Origin: JAAXGX01 sp965203565
GTDB taxonomy: Bacteria > Acidobacteriota > Vicinamibacteria > Vicinamibacterales > UBA8438
Length of the DNA: 64,000 bases
NCBI GenBank assembly: GCA_965203565.1
Contig: OZ241896.1
Location: 2,232,001 to 2,296,000 of the forward strand
Direction: 5' to 3'
Shown: piece after piece, positions 35,952 through 44,508 of the stretch
Position numbering within the stretch: position 1 is the first letter of the stretch
Layout: every line of letters starts with the position of its first letter
The notes under the pieces: generated by a model
Told to the model about the DNA's origin: nothing
Databases searched by the model: none
Seen by the model: the letters and a program-made list of their open reading frames with translations, nothing else
Made by a program: the position numbers and the translations under genes

Positions 35952-36176
35952 CGGACTGCCCCTCTCCTGATATGGGTGTTCCTGCGCCCGCGGCGCGCGT
36001 GCGGGCGTATCGGGTCCGGTATTGTATACGAAAATGGATACGCAATCGAGCGGGGAACGGTTCCCCGCCGCCGTCCGCGCCCCGGACCGGCGCCGGATCC
36101 GTGCTGGGGAGGCCGCCGCGATTCGGGTATAATCGCGGGACGCGCGATTGCAACCAGCCCAGACGAGGTGATGACC
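35952..36176. promoter_or_regulatory. Divergent intergenic region with -10 element for PDLQGVW paralog 2
   Basis: The 225-bp gap between divergent genes holds a perfect TATAAT (36128-36133) 44 bp upstream of the ATG at 36177, with only a weak -35 (TGGGGA). An imperfect palindrome, TTGTATAC-N7-GATACGCAA, lies near 36022-36045 and could be a repressor site. No gene is seen. Confidence 0.45.
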
Positions 36177-37151
36177 ATGAGATCCGCCATGCCGTTCGGC
36201 GCATGCGCCGCCGTCGCCCTGCTCGTGATGACCGCCGGCGCCGCCGGCCAGGAGGCCGGCCGGTACGAGCCGCCGACCACTCCCTGGGGCGATCCCGACC
36301 TGCAGGGGGTCTGGAACAACAACACCGTCGTGCCGCTGCAGCGCCCGCTGGAGGTCGGCGACCGGGAAACGCTGACCGACGAGGAAGTGGCCCAGCGGCG
36401 TCAGGCGAGCTCCGACGCCCTGTTCGCCGAGCGGGAGGGCGACACCGGCTTCTACAACGAATTCTGGTTCGAGTACGGACAGGACACGAACCGCACGTCG
36501 CTGATCATCGACCCGACCGACGGCCGGCTGCCGGCGCAGACGCCGCTCGCGGCCCGGCGGCAGCAGGAGCTGATGGGGGTCCGCCTCCGATCGATGGTCG
36601 CCCCGGACCATTACCTGGAGATGAGCGCCTACGACCGCTGCATCACGCGCGGGCTGCCGGGCGCCATGATGCCGGGGTTCTACAACCATAACTACCACAT
36701 CATGCAGACGGCCGACCACGTCGTGCTGGTGGTCGAGATGATCCACGACGCCCGGATCATCCCGCTGGACGGGCGCGCGCACGTCGACCCGTCGGTCCGG
36801 CAATGGCTGGGCGACTCGCGCGGCCGGTGGGAAGGGAACACGCTGGTGGTCGAGACGACCAACTTCACCGAGAAGCTGTACGAGCGGGGCCTCTACATCC
36901 CGACCGTCTTCGCCATGGGCGAGAACCTGCGCCTCGTCGAGCGGTTCACGCGCGTGAACGAAGACACGATCGACTACCGGTTCACGGTGGAGGACCCGAC
37001 GACGTTCGTCAGCGACTGGACCGCCGCGATTCCGCTCAACCGGTTCGACGGCACGCTGTTCGAGTATGCGTGCCACGAGGGGAACTACGCGCTGCGCAAC
37101 ATGCTCGCCGGCGCCCGCACGTCCGACGCCGCGGCCGCCAACCCGGACTAG
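36177..37151 (+). CDS. Secreted PDLQGVW-motif protein, paralog 2
   Basis: Protein of 324 residues with a signal peptide (CAAVALLVMTAGAAGQ) then WGDPDLQGVWNNNTVVPLQRP. Shared family blocks: FYNEFWFEYG, SLIIDPTDGRLPAQT, MMPGFYNHNYHI, DARIIPLDGRAHVD, SRGRWEGNTLVVETTNF and FEYACHEGNYALRNMLAGA. ATG at 36177 is favoured over 36171 because GAGGTG then has normal spacing. It is divergent from the cytochrome/copper protein, suggesting co-regulation, and converges with the DUF1499 gene with a 4-bp overlap. Function unknown. Confidence 0.72.
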   Translation: MRSAMPFGACAAVALLVMTAGAAGQEAGRYEPPTTPWGDPDLQGVWNNNTVVPLQRPLEVGDRETLTDEEVAQRRQASSDALFAEREGDTGFYNEFWFEYGQDTNRTSLIIDPTDGRLPAQTPLAARRQQELMGVRLRSMVAPDHYLEMSAYDRCITRGLPGAMMPGFYNHNYHIMQTADHVVLVVEMIHDARIIPLDGRAHVDPSVRQWLGDSRGRWEGNTLVVETTNFTEKLYERGLYIPTVFAMGENLRLVERFTRVNEDTIDYRFTVEDPTTFVSDWTAAIPLNRFDGTLFEYACHEGNYALRNMLAGARTSDAAAANPD

Positions 37152-37858
37152 CGCTCCGCAGCCGCCCGCATCCGGCCGAGGAACGCCTCGATGCGGGCGG
37201 CGTTCGCGCCGAGATCGCCCACGCCGACCCGCGAGACGGACCGCACGTCCACGCGCGAGCGGCTCTCGCCGGCCGGCCGGACCCGCACCGCGACGTCGTC
37301 CTTGAAGCCGAACCAGAACGTCGTGTCGGTCGCTTCGAGCAGCCCCCGGACCGGGTCCGCCGACACGATCCGCCAGCCGAGCGCCTCGGCCGCGGACCGC
37401 GCCGCCTCCACGGCCGTTTCCACGGAAAGATCGACGGTCAGCGGCGCCAGCTCCGGATAGGCGGCGCGCTGCGCCGCGGCCAGCTCCGGTCCGCCGTACT
37501 CGATCGAGTTCGGCGCGTCGGCGCGGAGCGGCGCGACCGCCTCGAACCGCGGCGGGTCGTCGGTGTCGGTCGTCACGTCGTGAATGGCCGGAGCGCCGGC
37601 GGCGGACAGGATCGCCGCCAGCGGCGCGACGGCGGCGACCGCCGCGACGACGGCGGCGACCGTCACGCGCGGGTCGCCGAGCAGCGCGACGCTTCCGCGC
37701 GCCAGGGCGACCGCCCAGAACACGAGCGCGACGAGCGTCAGAGCGACGCCCGCCAGCAGCAGGATGAACGCCGGCCCCAGCGGGAGCAGGCCGACGCGAT
37801 GTCCGAGCGGCGCGGCGACGACCGCCGCCGCGGCCGCGATGAAGACGGCGAGCCGCAT
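37148..37858 (-). CDS. Membrane protein with C-terminal DUF1499 domain
   Basis: Protein of 236 residues. The first 90 contain about three hydrophobic segments (signal/TM near 1-17, then 27-53 and 64-88). The periplasmic or cytosolic C-terminal domain fits DUF1499: PNSIEYGGPELAAAQRAAYP, AAEALGWRIVSADPVRGLLE, ATDTTFWFGFKDDVAVRV and SRVDVRSVSRVGVGDLGANA. DUF1499 has no known activity. The ATG at 37858 is the start that opens the signal-like segment. It converges with the PDLQGVW gene. Confidence 0.78.
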   Translation of the reverse strand: MRLAVFIAAAAAVVAAPLGHRVGLLPLGPAFILLLAGVALTLVALVFWAVALARGSVALLGDPRVTVAAVVAAVAAVAPLAAILSAAGAPAIHDVTTDTDDPPRFEAVAPLRADAPNSIEYGGPELAAAQRAAYPELAPLTVDLSVETAVEAARSAAEALGWRIVSADPVRGLLEATDTTFWFGFKDDVAVRVRPAGESRSRVDVRSVSRVGVGDLGANAARIEAFLGRMRAAAER

Positions 37859-37955
37859 GGCGCGATCATACACTTGCGGCCCGCGCGGGAAAGTCCCCGC
37901 CTCGGACTGCTAAGATCTCCGCATGATCCGCCGTAGTCGGCGAAAGTAAGTCGGA

Positions 37956-39167
37956 ATGCGCCTGCTGTTTCTGCACAACAACTTCCCGGCCCAGTTCGGC
38001 GCCCTCGCCCACTGCATGTCGGAGCGGGGCCACGACGTGACCTTCGGCACCCGCTGGAGCGGAACCCCGCCCGACTGGCTGCGGGTGGTGCGCTACCAGC
38101 CGCATCGCGAGATCGGCAAGAAGCAACATCCCTACCTGGGGTTCACCGAGAACGCCGTCCTGAACGGGCAGGCGCTGGCGCGCGTCGGGTGGCGCATGAA
38201 GGAGCAGGGCTACGCGCCCGACTTGGTGGTGGCGCACGCCGGCGAGGGGCCGGGCCTGTACGTGCGGGACGTCTGGCCCGACGCGAAGCACCTGGGCTAT
38301 TTCGAGTGGTACTACCGGTCGCACGGTTCGGACGTCGGGTTCCTCCGCGAGGTGACGCGGGACGACGAGCATCGCGTCCGGACGCTCAACGCCCCCATCC
38401 TGCTCGACCTCGCCTCCAGCCACTGGGGGATCGTGCCGACCGAGTACCAGGCGTCGCAGTTTCCCGCACTGCTGCGCCGCAAGCTGACGGTGCAGCACGA
38501 CGGGGTCGACACCGACTATTTCGCGCCGGCGCCCGGCAGTCGCCTGAAGCTGCCCGGCCTCGACCTCTCGGGCGCCGACGAGCTCGTCACCTACGTGACG
38601 CGCGGCATGGAGCCGTACCGCGGCTTCCCGCAGGCGATGACCGCCTTCGCCGAAGTCCAGAAGCGCAGACCCCGCGCCCACGTGGTGATCGTCGGCGAAG
38701 ACCAGGTGTTCTACGGACGCCGCCTGCGGGACGGCGACACCTTCAAGAAGAAGATGCTGCGCGAGCTCGACTTCGACCGCGACCGGCTCCACTTCACCGG
38801 GAGGCTGTCGCGCGGCCGGTACCGTGAGGTGCTGCTGGCCTCCTCCGCGCACGTCTACCTGACCGTCCCGTTCGTGCTGTCGTGGTCGATGATGGAGGCG
38901 ATGAGCGCCGGCTGTCTCCTCGTCGCCTCGGACACCGCCCCGGTGCGCGAGGTGGTCCGGGACGGCGAGAACGGGCTGCTGGCCGATTTCTTCGACACCG
39001 ACGGCCTCGCCGGCAGGATCTGCGAGGCGCTGGAGCGGCCGGCCGCCTTCGCGGGCCTGCGCCAGGCCGCCCGGCGCACGGCGGTGGAGCGCTACCCCGC
39101 TTCGAGGCTGGTCCCGCTGCGCGCCATGCTCCTCGAGGCGGTGGCCGGCGGGCTGATGGAGGGGTGA
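37956..39167 (+). CDS. GT4-family glycosyltransferase
   Basis: Protein of 403 residues with the GT-B fold. The N-terminal acceptor domain starts MRLLFLHNNFPAQFGALA. The C-terminal nucleotide-sugar domain has YVTRGMEPYRGFPQAMTAFA, VVIVGED, LHFTGRLSRGRYREVLLASS and SWSMMEAMSAGCLLVASDTA, with the E-x7-E motif represented by the MEAMSAG region. It probably transfers a sugar to an envelope polysaccharide; donor and acceptor are unknown. It stands alone on the plus strand, with a TAAGAT -10-like box about 40 bp upstream. Confidence 0.88.
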   Translation: MRLLFLHNNFPAQFGALAHCMSERGHDVTFGTRWSGTPPDWLRVVRYQPHREIGKKQHPYLGFTENAVLNGQALARVGWRMKEQGYAPDLVVAHAGEGPGLYVRDVWPDAKHLGYFEWYYRSHGSDVGFLREVTRDDEHRVRTLNAPILLDLASSHWGIVPTEYQASQFPALLRRKLTVQHDGVDTDYFAPAPGSRLKLPGLDLSGADELVTYVTRGMEPYRGFPQAMTAFAEVQKRRPRAHVVIVGEDQVFYGRRLRDGDTFKKKMLRELDFDRDRLHFTGRLSRGRYREVLLASSAHVYLTVPFVLSWSMMEAMSAGCLLVASDTAPVREVVRDGENGLLADFFDTDGLAGRICEALERPAAFAGLRQAARRTAVERYPASRLVPLRAMLLEAVAGGLMEG

Positions 39168-39185
39168 GCCGGGCCGGGCCGGCTC
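39166..39185. terminator. Hairpin spanning two convergent stop codons
   Basis: GAGCCGG (39166-39172) pairs with CCGGCTC (39179-39185) across a 6-base loop. It covers the stop codons of the glycosyltransferase and cvpA genes, so it may act as a bidirectional terminator. There is no T-tract. Confidence 0.35.
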
Positions 39186-39666
39186 ATCCCGTTTCGAACG
39201 CGATCGACGCCGCCGCCCAGGCGACCTGCAGAATCCAGGACGCCACCTTCGAGTCGGCCACGATCCGCGAGGACCCGGCCAGCGGCTCGGACACGAGCAG
39301 CACGAGGACCAGCAGGGCCGCGAGCAGCAGTCCCCGGACCAGTCCGAACGCCGCCCCGAGTCCCCTGTCGAACCAGCGCAGCCCCGTCCAGCGCCAGACG
39401 CCGTTCAGGACGCGCGACAGCAGCGCGCCGGCGATCAGGCAGCCCAGGAATATCGACAGGAACGCGGCGCCGGCCGCGACCCGGCCGTCCGCGATCCAGA
39501 GATGCAGGGCCCGCCCCACGGCGTCGCACCACCATACCGCGGCCAGGACCCCGAAGAACACCGCGGTGATCCGAATGGCCTCCCGGGTGATGCCGTTGCG
39601 AAAGGCCGCGAGGACGGAGAACGCCAGTATCCCGCCCAGCGCCAAGTCGAGCACGTTCGGAGTCAC
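39184..39666 (-). CDS. cvpA: CvpA family membrane protein
   Basis: Inner-membrane protein of 160 residues with four hydrophobic segments (about 7-25, 28-47, 60-84 and 104-126), matching CvpA length and topology. The N-terminus reads VLDLALGGILAFSVLAAFRNG, with an Arg/Asn-rich loop after the first helix typical of the family. GTG at 39666 is the start. CvpA is linked in enterobacteria to colicin V production and envelope stress; its role here is unknown. Confidence 0.82.
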   Translation of the reverse strand: MTPNVLDLALGGILAFSVLAAFRNGITREAIRITAVFFGVLAAVWWCDAVGRALHLWIADGRVAAGAAFLSIFLGCLIAGALLSRVLNGVWRWTGLRWFDRGLGAAFGLVRGLLLAALLVLVLLVSEPLAGSSRIVADSKVASWILQVAWAAASIAFETG

Positions 39667-39716
39667 GCGTGATCCGGCCGTCGATGCAGGCGCCGCGGAC
39701 CCGCCGACGCCCGTAC

Positions 39717-41684
39717 TTACCTGGTATCGGCAGGAAGGTCCGGCCGCGCCACGCCCCGGCGCGGCGGCGTCCGCAAGCCGTCAGCGGGCAGCAACGTGCG
39801 TTCCTCGCTCCAGAGCTCCCATCCCTCCCGGACGAACTGACCGGTCCGGATCCTCGCGACGTCAGGCGCCGGAAGGACAACATCCACGATGCACCGGCCC
39901 GCGACATCGAAACTGCGTCGCTGGAACCGGAACTTTCTTTGCTCGCCGGACCCCGCGTCCTCGCCGACCGCCAGAAACTCCAGAAAGAACCGCGGCTCGT
40001 CCTTGAAGCCTTCCCTGGCGCTGCAAGCTTCACCGGTGGTGTAGATCAGCCGGTTTCCGACGCGATGGACCTTCCAGTCCCGGCCGCCCTCCAGAACGGG
40101 GTCGCCGAGCACGACGTACCGCAAGTCGTGCGCGGCCCGGTTGTGCAGGAACATTTGTCGATTGTCCGGCGTGAGCAGACCCAGCGCGTCCGGCATGCGC
40201 TCGCGCGTCAGCAGAAAGTCCGTACGGTGGCGATTCCGTCCGGAGAACTCCAGGATTCTCCCGGCCAGAAAATAGTGGGATCCGAGTGCGTAGCCGCCGC
40301 CGACCCTGACCAGCACCGAGAGGCCCTCTCCCGCGATGGTGCGGATGGCGTCGTAGTCGGCAACGATCTCCCGGCCGTCGGACGCCTCGCCGCCGGAGTC
40401 GGGACGATGCATCTGCTGGCTGGAAAGCACGAAGACCGCCGCCGCGGCGACGGCGCAGCCGTCGGCCAGCCGTTCGGACAGACGGCGCACCGGCGCCATG
40501 ACGAGCGTGAAGCAGACGAGCGGAAGACCGACGAGGAACAGACCCTCGTGTCCGTGGAAGACTACGGTATGGCGGACGAGCAGACCCCAGCAGAAGCCGA
40601 ACGTCGCCAGGGTCGCCAGCAGGACCCGATGACGGACGGCCGTCAGGCCGGCGGCGCACGCGACGAACGCGATCAGCCCCCAGGCCGCCCATGCGTCCGC
40701 CCACAAGTTTTCGCGGCTCAGGCAGTACGGAACGGACGCCTGGCCGGCGCGCCTGAACAGCGATTCCAGAAACGGGCGCCACGCCAGCGCTTCCGCATGA
40801 CTCTCGTTGAATCTGCGATCCTGTCCAAGCCGATACGTCATCGACCGGAACGACGGCAAGTCCGTCAGCGCCGTTTCACGGCCTTCGCCGCTGTTCAGCG
40901 CGGCGTATTCGCGGGCGAAGTTGAACGCCAGCACCGACAGCCCGAACGTCAGCGCGACGACGCCGAGCGCGAGATGGCGGCTGCGCGCCAGCCGCGCCGC
41001 CCGGGATCGGCCGCTCCCGCCCCCACGGCGCCATTCGCCCGCCAGACCGAAGACGATGAACGGCGGCAGCAGGCCGTAGACGTGCCAGCCCACCAGCAGC
41101 GCCCCGCACGTCTTCGCCAGCAGTTGCCGGAAACGGCCCTCCTGCGCGAACACCACCATTCCGTGGAACGTCAGCAGCACCGCGAACAGATCGATCGAAC
41201 CCTCGGTGGCCACCATGTCGCCGTAGAACAGCGGATGGAACGAAGCAAAGCTCAGGAGGGTCGCCGTCAGGGCGACGCTGGAACTCGACGTCAGCCGGCG
41301 GAGGGCCAGGAAGGCCGTCACGGCCGCGGCGGCCAGCAGCGCCAGCATCAGCGTCCGGGCGGCGCGGATCTGCGCCGACAGGTCGTCGGGAAACGGCAGG
41401 AGGGCGGCCTTGATCAGCAGATGGCCGCCGAGGGGGAAGCGGTTGTAGACCTCGTAGCTGCTTGTTTCTCCGTCTCTGCTCAGATGCTGTCTGTAGAACC
41501 CGAGGAAGCCGTGCTCGGGCGACAGGTTCGCGGCGACCGCCAGGTGATTCGCCGTGACCGCGTTGTGCTCCCCCGGCTGGTAGAAGAATCCGCGGTCGTG
41601 GCCGGACACGAACATCGTCGCCAACGCCAGCAGCAACAGGAGGAGCGACCATCCCCCGGCGTGGGCAAATCGGCTCGACGGCAT
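39717..41684 (-). CDS. Large polytopic membrane protein, possibly GT-C-like, function unknown
   Basis: Protein of 655 residues from ATG 41684 (TTG at 41732 is an alternative). There are about ten hydrophobic segments in the N-terminal 440 residues, followed by a soluble C-terminal domain of some 200 residues. Early loop SGHDRGFFYQPGEHN and the repeated short hydrophobic helices recall GT-C glycosyltransferases and related dolichol-mannosyltransferase-like proteins, but I see no definite catalytic motif. Base composition is a little less GC-rich than its neighbours. It may work with the adjacent glycosyltransferase in envelope glycan assembly; that is inference. Confidence 0.6.
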   Translation of the reverse strand: MPSSRFAHAGGWSLLLLLLALATMFVSGHDRGFFYQPGEHNAVTANHLAVAANLSPEHGFLGFYRQHLSRDGETSSYEVYNRFPLGGHLLIKAALLPFPDDLSAQIRAARTLMLALLAAAAVTAFLALRRLTSSSSVALTATLLSFASFHPLFYGDMVATEGSIDLFAVLLTFHGMVVFAQEGRFRQLLAKTCGALLVGWHVYGLLPPFIVFGLAGEWRRGGGSGRSRAARLARSRHLALGVVALTFGLSVLAFNFAREYAALNSGEGRETALTDLPSFRSMTYRLGQDRRFNESHAEALAWRPFLESLFRRAGQASVPYCLSRENLWADAWAAWGLIAFVACAAGLTAVRHRVLLATLATFGFCWGLLVRHTVVFHGHEGLFLVGLPLVCFTLVMAPVRRLSERLADGCAVAAAAVFVLSSQQMHRPDSGGEASDGREIVADYDAIRTIAGEGLSVLVRVGGGYALGSHYFLAGRILEFSGRNRHRTDFLLTRERMPDALGLLTPDNRQMFLHNRAAHDLRYVVLGDPVLEGGRDWKVHRVGNRLIYTTGEACSAREGFKDEPRFFLEFLAVGEDAGSGEQRKFRFQRRSFDVAGRCIVDVVLPAPDVARIRTGQFVREGWELWSEERTLLPADGLRTPPRRGVARPDLPADTR

Positions 41685-41756
41685 CGGATTGCCCGGGTGG
41701 AGTCTCTTTCCAACGACAGGTGAGCCTGACAATCTCGCCGCGGCATGCGTTCCGCG

Positions 41757-41906
41757 TCAGCGCGCGGCGCGGTCGTCGCGGCGCTTCAGCTCGGCCGCGT
41801 AGGCGTCGGCGGCGGCGCGCGACCCGAGGATCCAGCCAATGGCGACGCCGACGAGGAGCACGGCCGGGATGAAGAGGAAGTGCCCGGCCGTCATGTCGAA
41901 CGTCAC
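41757..41906 (-). CDS. Small single-pass membrane protein at the end of the ccm operon
   Basis: Protein of 49 residues with one hydrophobic helix (about 10-29, FLFIPAVLLVGVAIGWILG) and a charged tail ending ELKRRDDRAAR. GTG at 41906 overlaps the ccmD stop as GTGA, so it is coupled to the operon. It resembles CcmD in size and topology but is a separate gene. Function unknown. Confidence 0.55.
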   Translation of the reverse strand: MTFDMTAGHFLFIPAVLLVGVAIGWILGSRAAADAYAAELKRRDDRAAR

Positions 41907-42235
41907 GCGCGCTCCTCCGGGTTCCGCTCGCCGCCGCCGGCGGCCCGCCGGGACAGCTCGGCCAGATCCCGGTCCAGGGCGGACGCGCGGCGCCGGATCG
42001 ACCAGAGGTAGCCGAACACCACCACCCAGACGACGGCGTAGGCGGCGACGAGCAGCGGCGCCGCCGGGAGCCGGTCCTCGGGCGGAACCTGATCGATCGG
42101 GACGAACTCCTCCTGCGGCGGCTGCGGCTGGCTCGAAGACGCCGATGCCGGCGACGCCGCGCCCGTCGGGATAGCCAGCAGCACCGCCGCGGCGACGAGC
42201 GCCGCGGCCGGTTTCAGTCGGGCAATGCAGGTCAT
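41903..42235 (-). CDS. ccmD: CcmD-family haem exporter accessory protein
   Basis: Protein of 110 residues with a signal-like N-terminus, a Pro-rich linker and one TM helix (PLLVAAYAVVWVVVFGYLWSI) followed by RRASALDRDLAELSRR, the CcmD-family pattern. In system I cytochrome c maturation, CcmD helps release holo-CcmE from the CcmABC transporter. It is longer than the classic CcmD of about 60 residues. ATG at 42235 overlaps the ccmC stop as ATGA. Confidence 0.75.
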   Translation of the reverse strand: MTCIARLKPAAALVAAAVLLAIPTGAASPASASSSQPQPPQEEFVPIDQVPPEDRLPAAPLLVAAYAVVWVVVFGYLWSIRRRASALDRDLAELSRRAAGGGERNPEERA

Positions 42236-42918
42236 CGCTCCTCCAGCGCCAGATGCAGCCGCTCGACCTCGGCGCGCTGCTCTTCGAGGCGCACCCGCGC
42301 CGCCAGCAGCAGGACGAACAGCACGAGGAACGCCGCCGTGCACCAGACGAACGGGCCGAACATCCCGGGCGCCGACGCCGCGAGCTGAGGCACCACGCTG
42401 GTCGTGGGGTGGATGGTGCGCCAGACGTTGACCGAGACATAGACGAACGGCACGTTCACCAGCCCGAACAGGGCCAGCCCGGCCGCCAGCTTGTCCGAGC
42501 CGGGGCCGCCGTACCGCCGGAGCAGCAGGTACGCGCAGAAGATCAGCTCCAGGATCAGCGCCATCGTCAGCCGCGCGTCCCACTGCCACCAGACTCCCCA
42601 CGCCTTGCGCGCCCAGAGCGGTCCGGTCGCCAAGCCGATGAGACCGAACACCACGGCCAGCTCGGCCGCCGCAAACGCCAGCCGGTCCGCGGCCGGCTTC
42701 CGCCGGAAGAGGTGGACGGCGCTCGCCGCGCCGCAGACGGCCACCGCCAGGAACATCGCGATCCAGCCGGGGACGTGGAAGTAGAAGATCTTCTGGATCA
42801 GTCCCATCGTCGACTCGTACGGCGCCTGCGCGATCCAGAGCGGGGCGGCGGCGAACAGGAGGGCTCCGACGATGGACAACCCTGCGAGCGTGCGCTGACC
42901 GGGCGTCATGCGTCTCAT
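42232..42918 (-). CDS. ccmC: Haem-handling protein CcmC
   Basis: Inner-membrane protein of 228 residues with six hydrophobic segments. It carries the Trp-rich haem-binding motif WGVWWQWDARL (near residue 107) and flanking conserved His residues (FYFHVPGW; RTIHPTTS). It presents haem to CcmE on the periplasmic face. The ATG at 42918 overlaps the ccmB stop (ATGA). It is part of the continuous ccmE-to-ccmD transcription unit. Confidence 0.93.
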   Translation of the reverse strand: MRRMTPGQRTLAGLSIVGALLFAAAPLWIAQAPYESTMGLIQKIFYFHVPGWIAMFLAVAVCGAASAVHLFRRKPAADRLAFAAAELAVVFGLIGLATGPLWARKAWGVWWQWDARLTMALILELIFCAYLLLRRYGGPGSDKLAAGLALFGLVNVPFVYVSVNVWRTIHPTTSVVPQLAASAPGMFGPFVWCTAAFLVLFVLLLAARVRLEEQRAEVERLHLALEER

Positions 42919-43601
42919 TCTGTCATGACCGGCTCGAACGTCCATAGCGCCAGGACGAGAAAGACCACGTCGAAGCAGAGGAGCAGGGCGGTCCAGAACC
43001 GGGCCAGCTCGAAGTTCGGCTCGGGCTGGAAGAGCGCCGCCGTCCCCATGACGCCGGCGATGAGCGCCGGCAGCGCGACCGGATAGAGCAGAATCGGCAG
43101 CAGGACCGCCCGGCTCCGCGTGCGGGCCAGCATGGCCGCGAACAGCGTCCCGACCGTCCCGAACCCCACGTTGCCGAGCAGGAGCAGCAAGCCGACCCGC
43201 CAGCCGGCGGCGGCGAGCGGCGCCTGGAACAGCAGCGCGGCCAGCAGAAGGACCACCGCCTCGACGGCGGTCATCAGCAGCAGGACGCCCAGCAGCTTGC
43301 CCACGAAGATCGCCGACCGCTCCACCGGCGCCAGCAGCAGGCCGCGCAGCGCGTCGTGACGCCGCTCGCGCTCGAACGCCGGTCCGAGCGCCAGCGCGCC
43401 CGAGAAGGCGACCGCAATCCACAGGATGCCTGCGGCGGCGCCCGCCACCGGCCGGCCGGCGCGGACGAAGGCGAACGCGAAGACGAGCACGCACGAGACG
43501 GCGAAAAGCAGCGTCGTGGACGCCATCTCCCAACTGCGCGACTCGACCGTCAGGTCTTTCCGCATCACGAGCCAGGCCGCCCGGAAGAAGTCTCTCGTCA
43601 C
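42915..43601 (-). CDS. ccmB: Haem exporter membrane subunit CcmB
   Basis: ABC-transporter permease of 228 residues with six hydrophobic segments. The family pattern is WIAVAFSGALALGPAFERER followed by RGLLLAPVERSAIFVGKLLG. With CcmA and CcmC it forms the complex whose ATP hydrolysis releases holo-CcmE. GTG at 43601 overlaps the ccmA stop (GTGA); TTG one codon earlier is less likely. Confidence 0.9.
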   Translation of the reverse strand: MTRDFFRAAWLVMRKDLTVESRSWEMASTTLLFAVSCVLVFAFAFVRAGRPVAGAAAGILWIAVAFSGALALGPAFERERRHDALRGLLLAPVERSAIFVGKLLGVLLLMTAVEAVVLLLAALLFQAPLAAAGWRVGLLLLLGNVGFGTVGTLFAAMLARTRSRAVLLPILLYPVALPALIAGVMGTAALFQPEPNFELARFWTALLLCFDVVFLVLALWTFEPVMTE

Positions 43602-44422
43602 CAAGTAAACCTGCCTGCGGCGCCCGCGGCGGCGAGCGCCGCCCGGTAGCGGTCCCGGAGCCGGCCGCTCCCGGCCGGCAGCTCGGTCAGCCGGCCCTCC
43701 CGGAGCAGCAGCGTCCGGTCGAGCAGCGGATCGACCGCTTCGAGATCGTGGGTGGCCAGGAGCACGATCCGCCGGCCGCGTCCGAGCGACCGGAGCCGCG
43801 ACGCCAGCGCACAGGACGCGGTCTCGTCCAGCCCGGTGAACGGCTCGTCGAGCAGGACCAGCCGCGGGTCGTGCAGCAGGGTCCGCTCCAGCGCGAGCCG
43901 CTGCCGCATGCCGCGGGAGAACCCCCGCACCGGATCGTCGGCGCGGCCCCCGAGGCCGGCCCGGTCGAGGGCGGCGGCGGCGCGCCGCGCCGGATCGGGG
44001 AGGCCGTACAGCCCGCCGAAGAACTCCAGGTTCTCGCGGGCGGTCAGCTCGCCGTACAACTGCAGGTCGTGCGAGAGGAAGCCGACCCGCGCGCGCAGCG
44101 CCGCGCCGGCCGCGCCGGCCGGCCGGCCGCCGTACGTCACCGATCCGCCCGACGGCCGCACCAGCGTGGCGAGCAGGCCGAGGAGGGTCGACTTGCCGGC
44201 GCCGTTCGGGCCGAGCAGCCCGACCAGCTCACCCGCGCAAAGCGCCAGCGACACGCCGGCGAGCGCGCGGCGGCGCCCGTAATGGCGCGACACGCCCGAC
44301 ACGGCCACCTGCTCGAAGTCGAAGCCGGACGGAGCGTACCAGCCCGTGGTGAAAGACCCCGCTGCATTCGAGCGGCGATGCATCCCGCCTGACGGCGTTG
44401 TTCGTCGGTTGCGTATGCCCAA
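43598..44422 (-). CDS. ccmA: CcmA ABC ATPase whose 5' end has been replaced by a mobile element
   Basis: ATP-binding subunit of the CcmABCD complex. Walker A GPNGAGKST, signature FSRGMRQRLALE, Walker B RLVLLDEPFTGLDE and the H-loop ATHD are intact. The native ATG (44507-44505, overlapping the upstream TGA) now reads M-P-A-stop because element copy B is inserted at codon 4; deleting the element restores MPAYAPSGFDFEQ in frame. With the element present, an open frame begins inside it at TTG 44422, with AGGAGG 7 bases upstream, and fuses in frame to Y-A-P-S. ATG at 44383 is a second internal option. The protein thus gains about 28 foreign N-terminal residues. Whether it is made is inferred, not shown. 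Confidence 0.85.
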   Translation of the reverse strand: MGIRNRRTTPSGGMHRRSNAAGSFTTGWYAPSGFDFEQVAVSGVSRHYGRRRALAGVSLALCAGELVGLLGPNGAGKSTLLGLLATLVRPSGGSVTYGGRPAGAAGAALRARVGFLSHDLQLYGELTARENLEFFGGLYGLPDPARRAAAALDRAGLGGRADDPVRGFSRGMRQRLALERTLLHDPRLVLLDEPFTGLDETASCALASRLRSLGRGRRIVLLATHDLEAVDPLLDRTLLLREGRLTELPAGSGRLRDRYRAALAAAGAAGRFTW

Positions 44423-44497
44423 TATGCGCCCTCCTCACGCCTTGTCAGGCGGGCGCCTCACCGCTCTCGGCGCGACGCGGGGTTCCACCACGGGCTG
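44340..44497 (+). mobile_element. 158-bp MITE-like inverted-repeat element, copy B (in ccmA start)
   Basis: Terminal repeats CAGCCCGTGGTGAAAG and complement of TTCCACCACGGGCTG; internal CCCGCCTGAC/GTCAGGCGGG pair. Flanks GTAC (44336-44339) and CTAC (44498-44501) agree at three of four bases, as expected for an aged target duplication. On the minus strand it carries AGGAGG and an open frame that runs out of its end into ccmA. It lies 11 bp from the upstream gene's stop, inside the operon. Confidence 0.9.
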
Positions 44498-44508
44498 CTA
44501 CGCCGGCA

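Noticed and set aside
36022..36045. Imperfect palindrome TTGTATAC...GATACGCAA as a GntR-type operator
   Set aside because: Arms match imperfectly and no GntR regulator is nearby; kept only as a remark in the intergenic entry.
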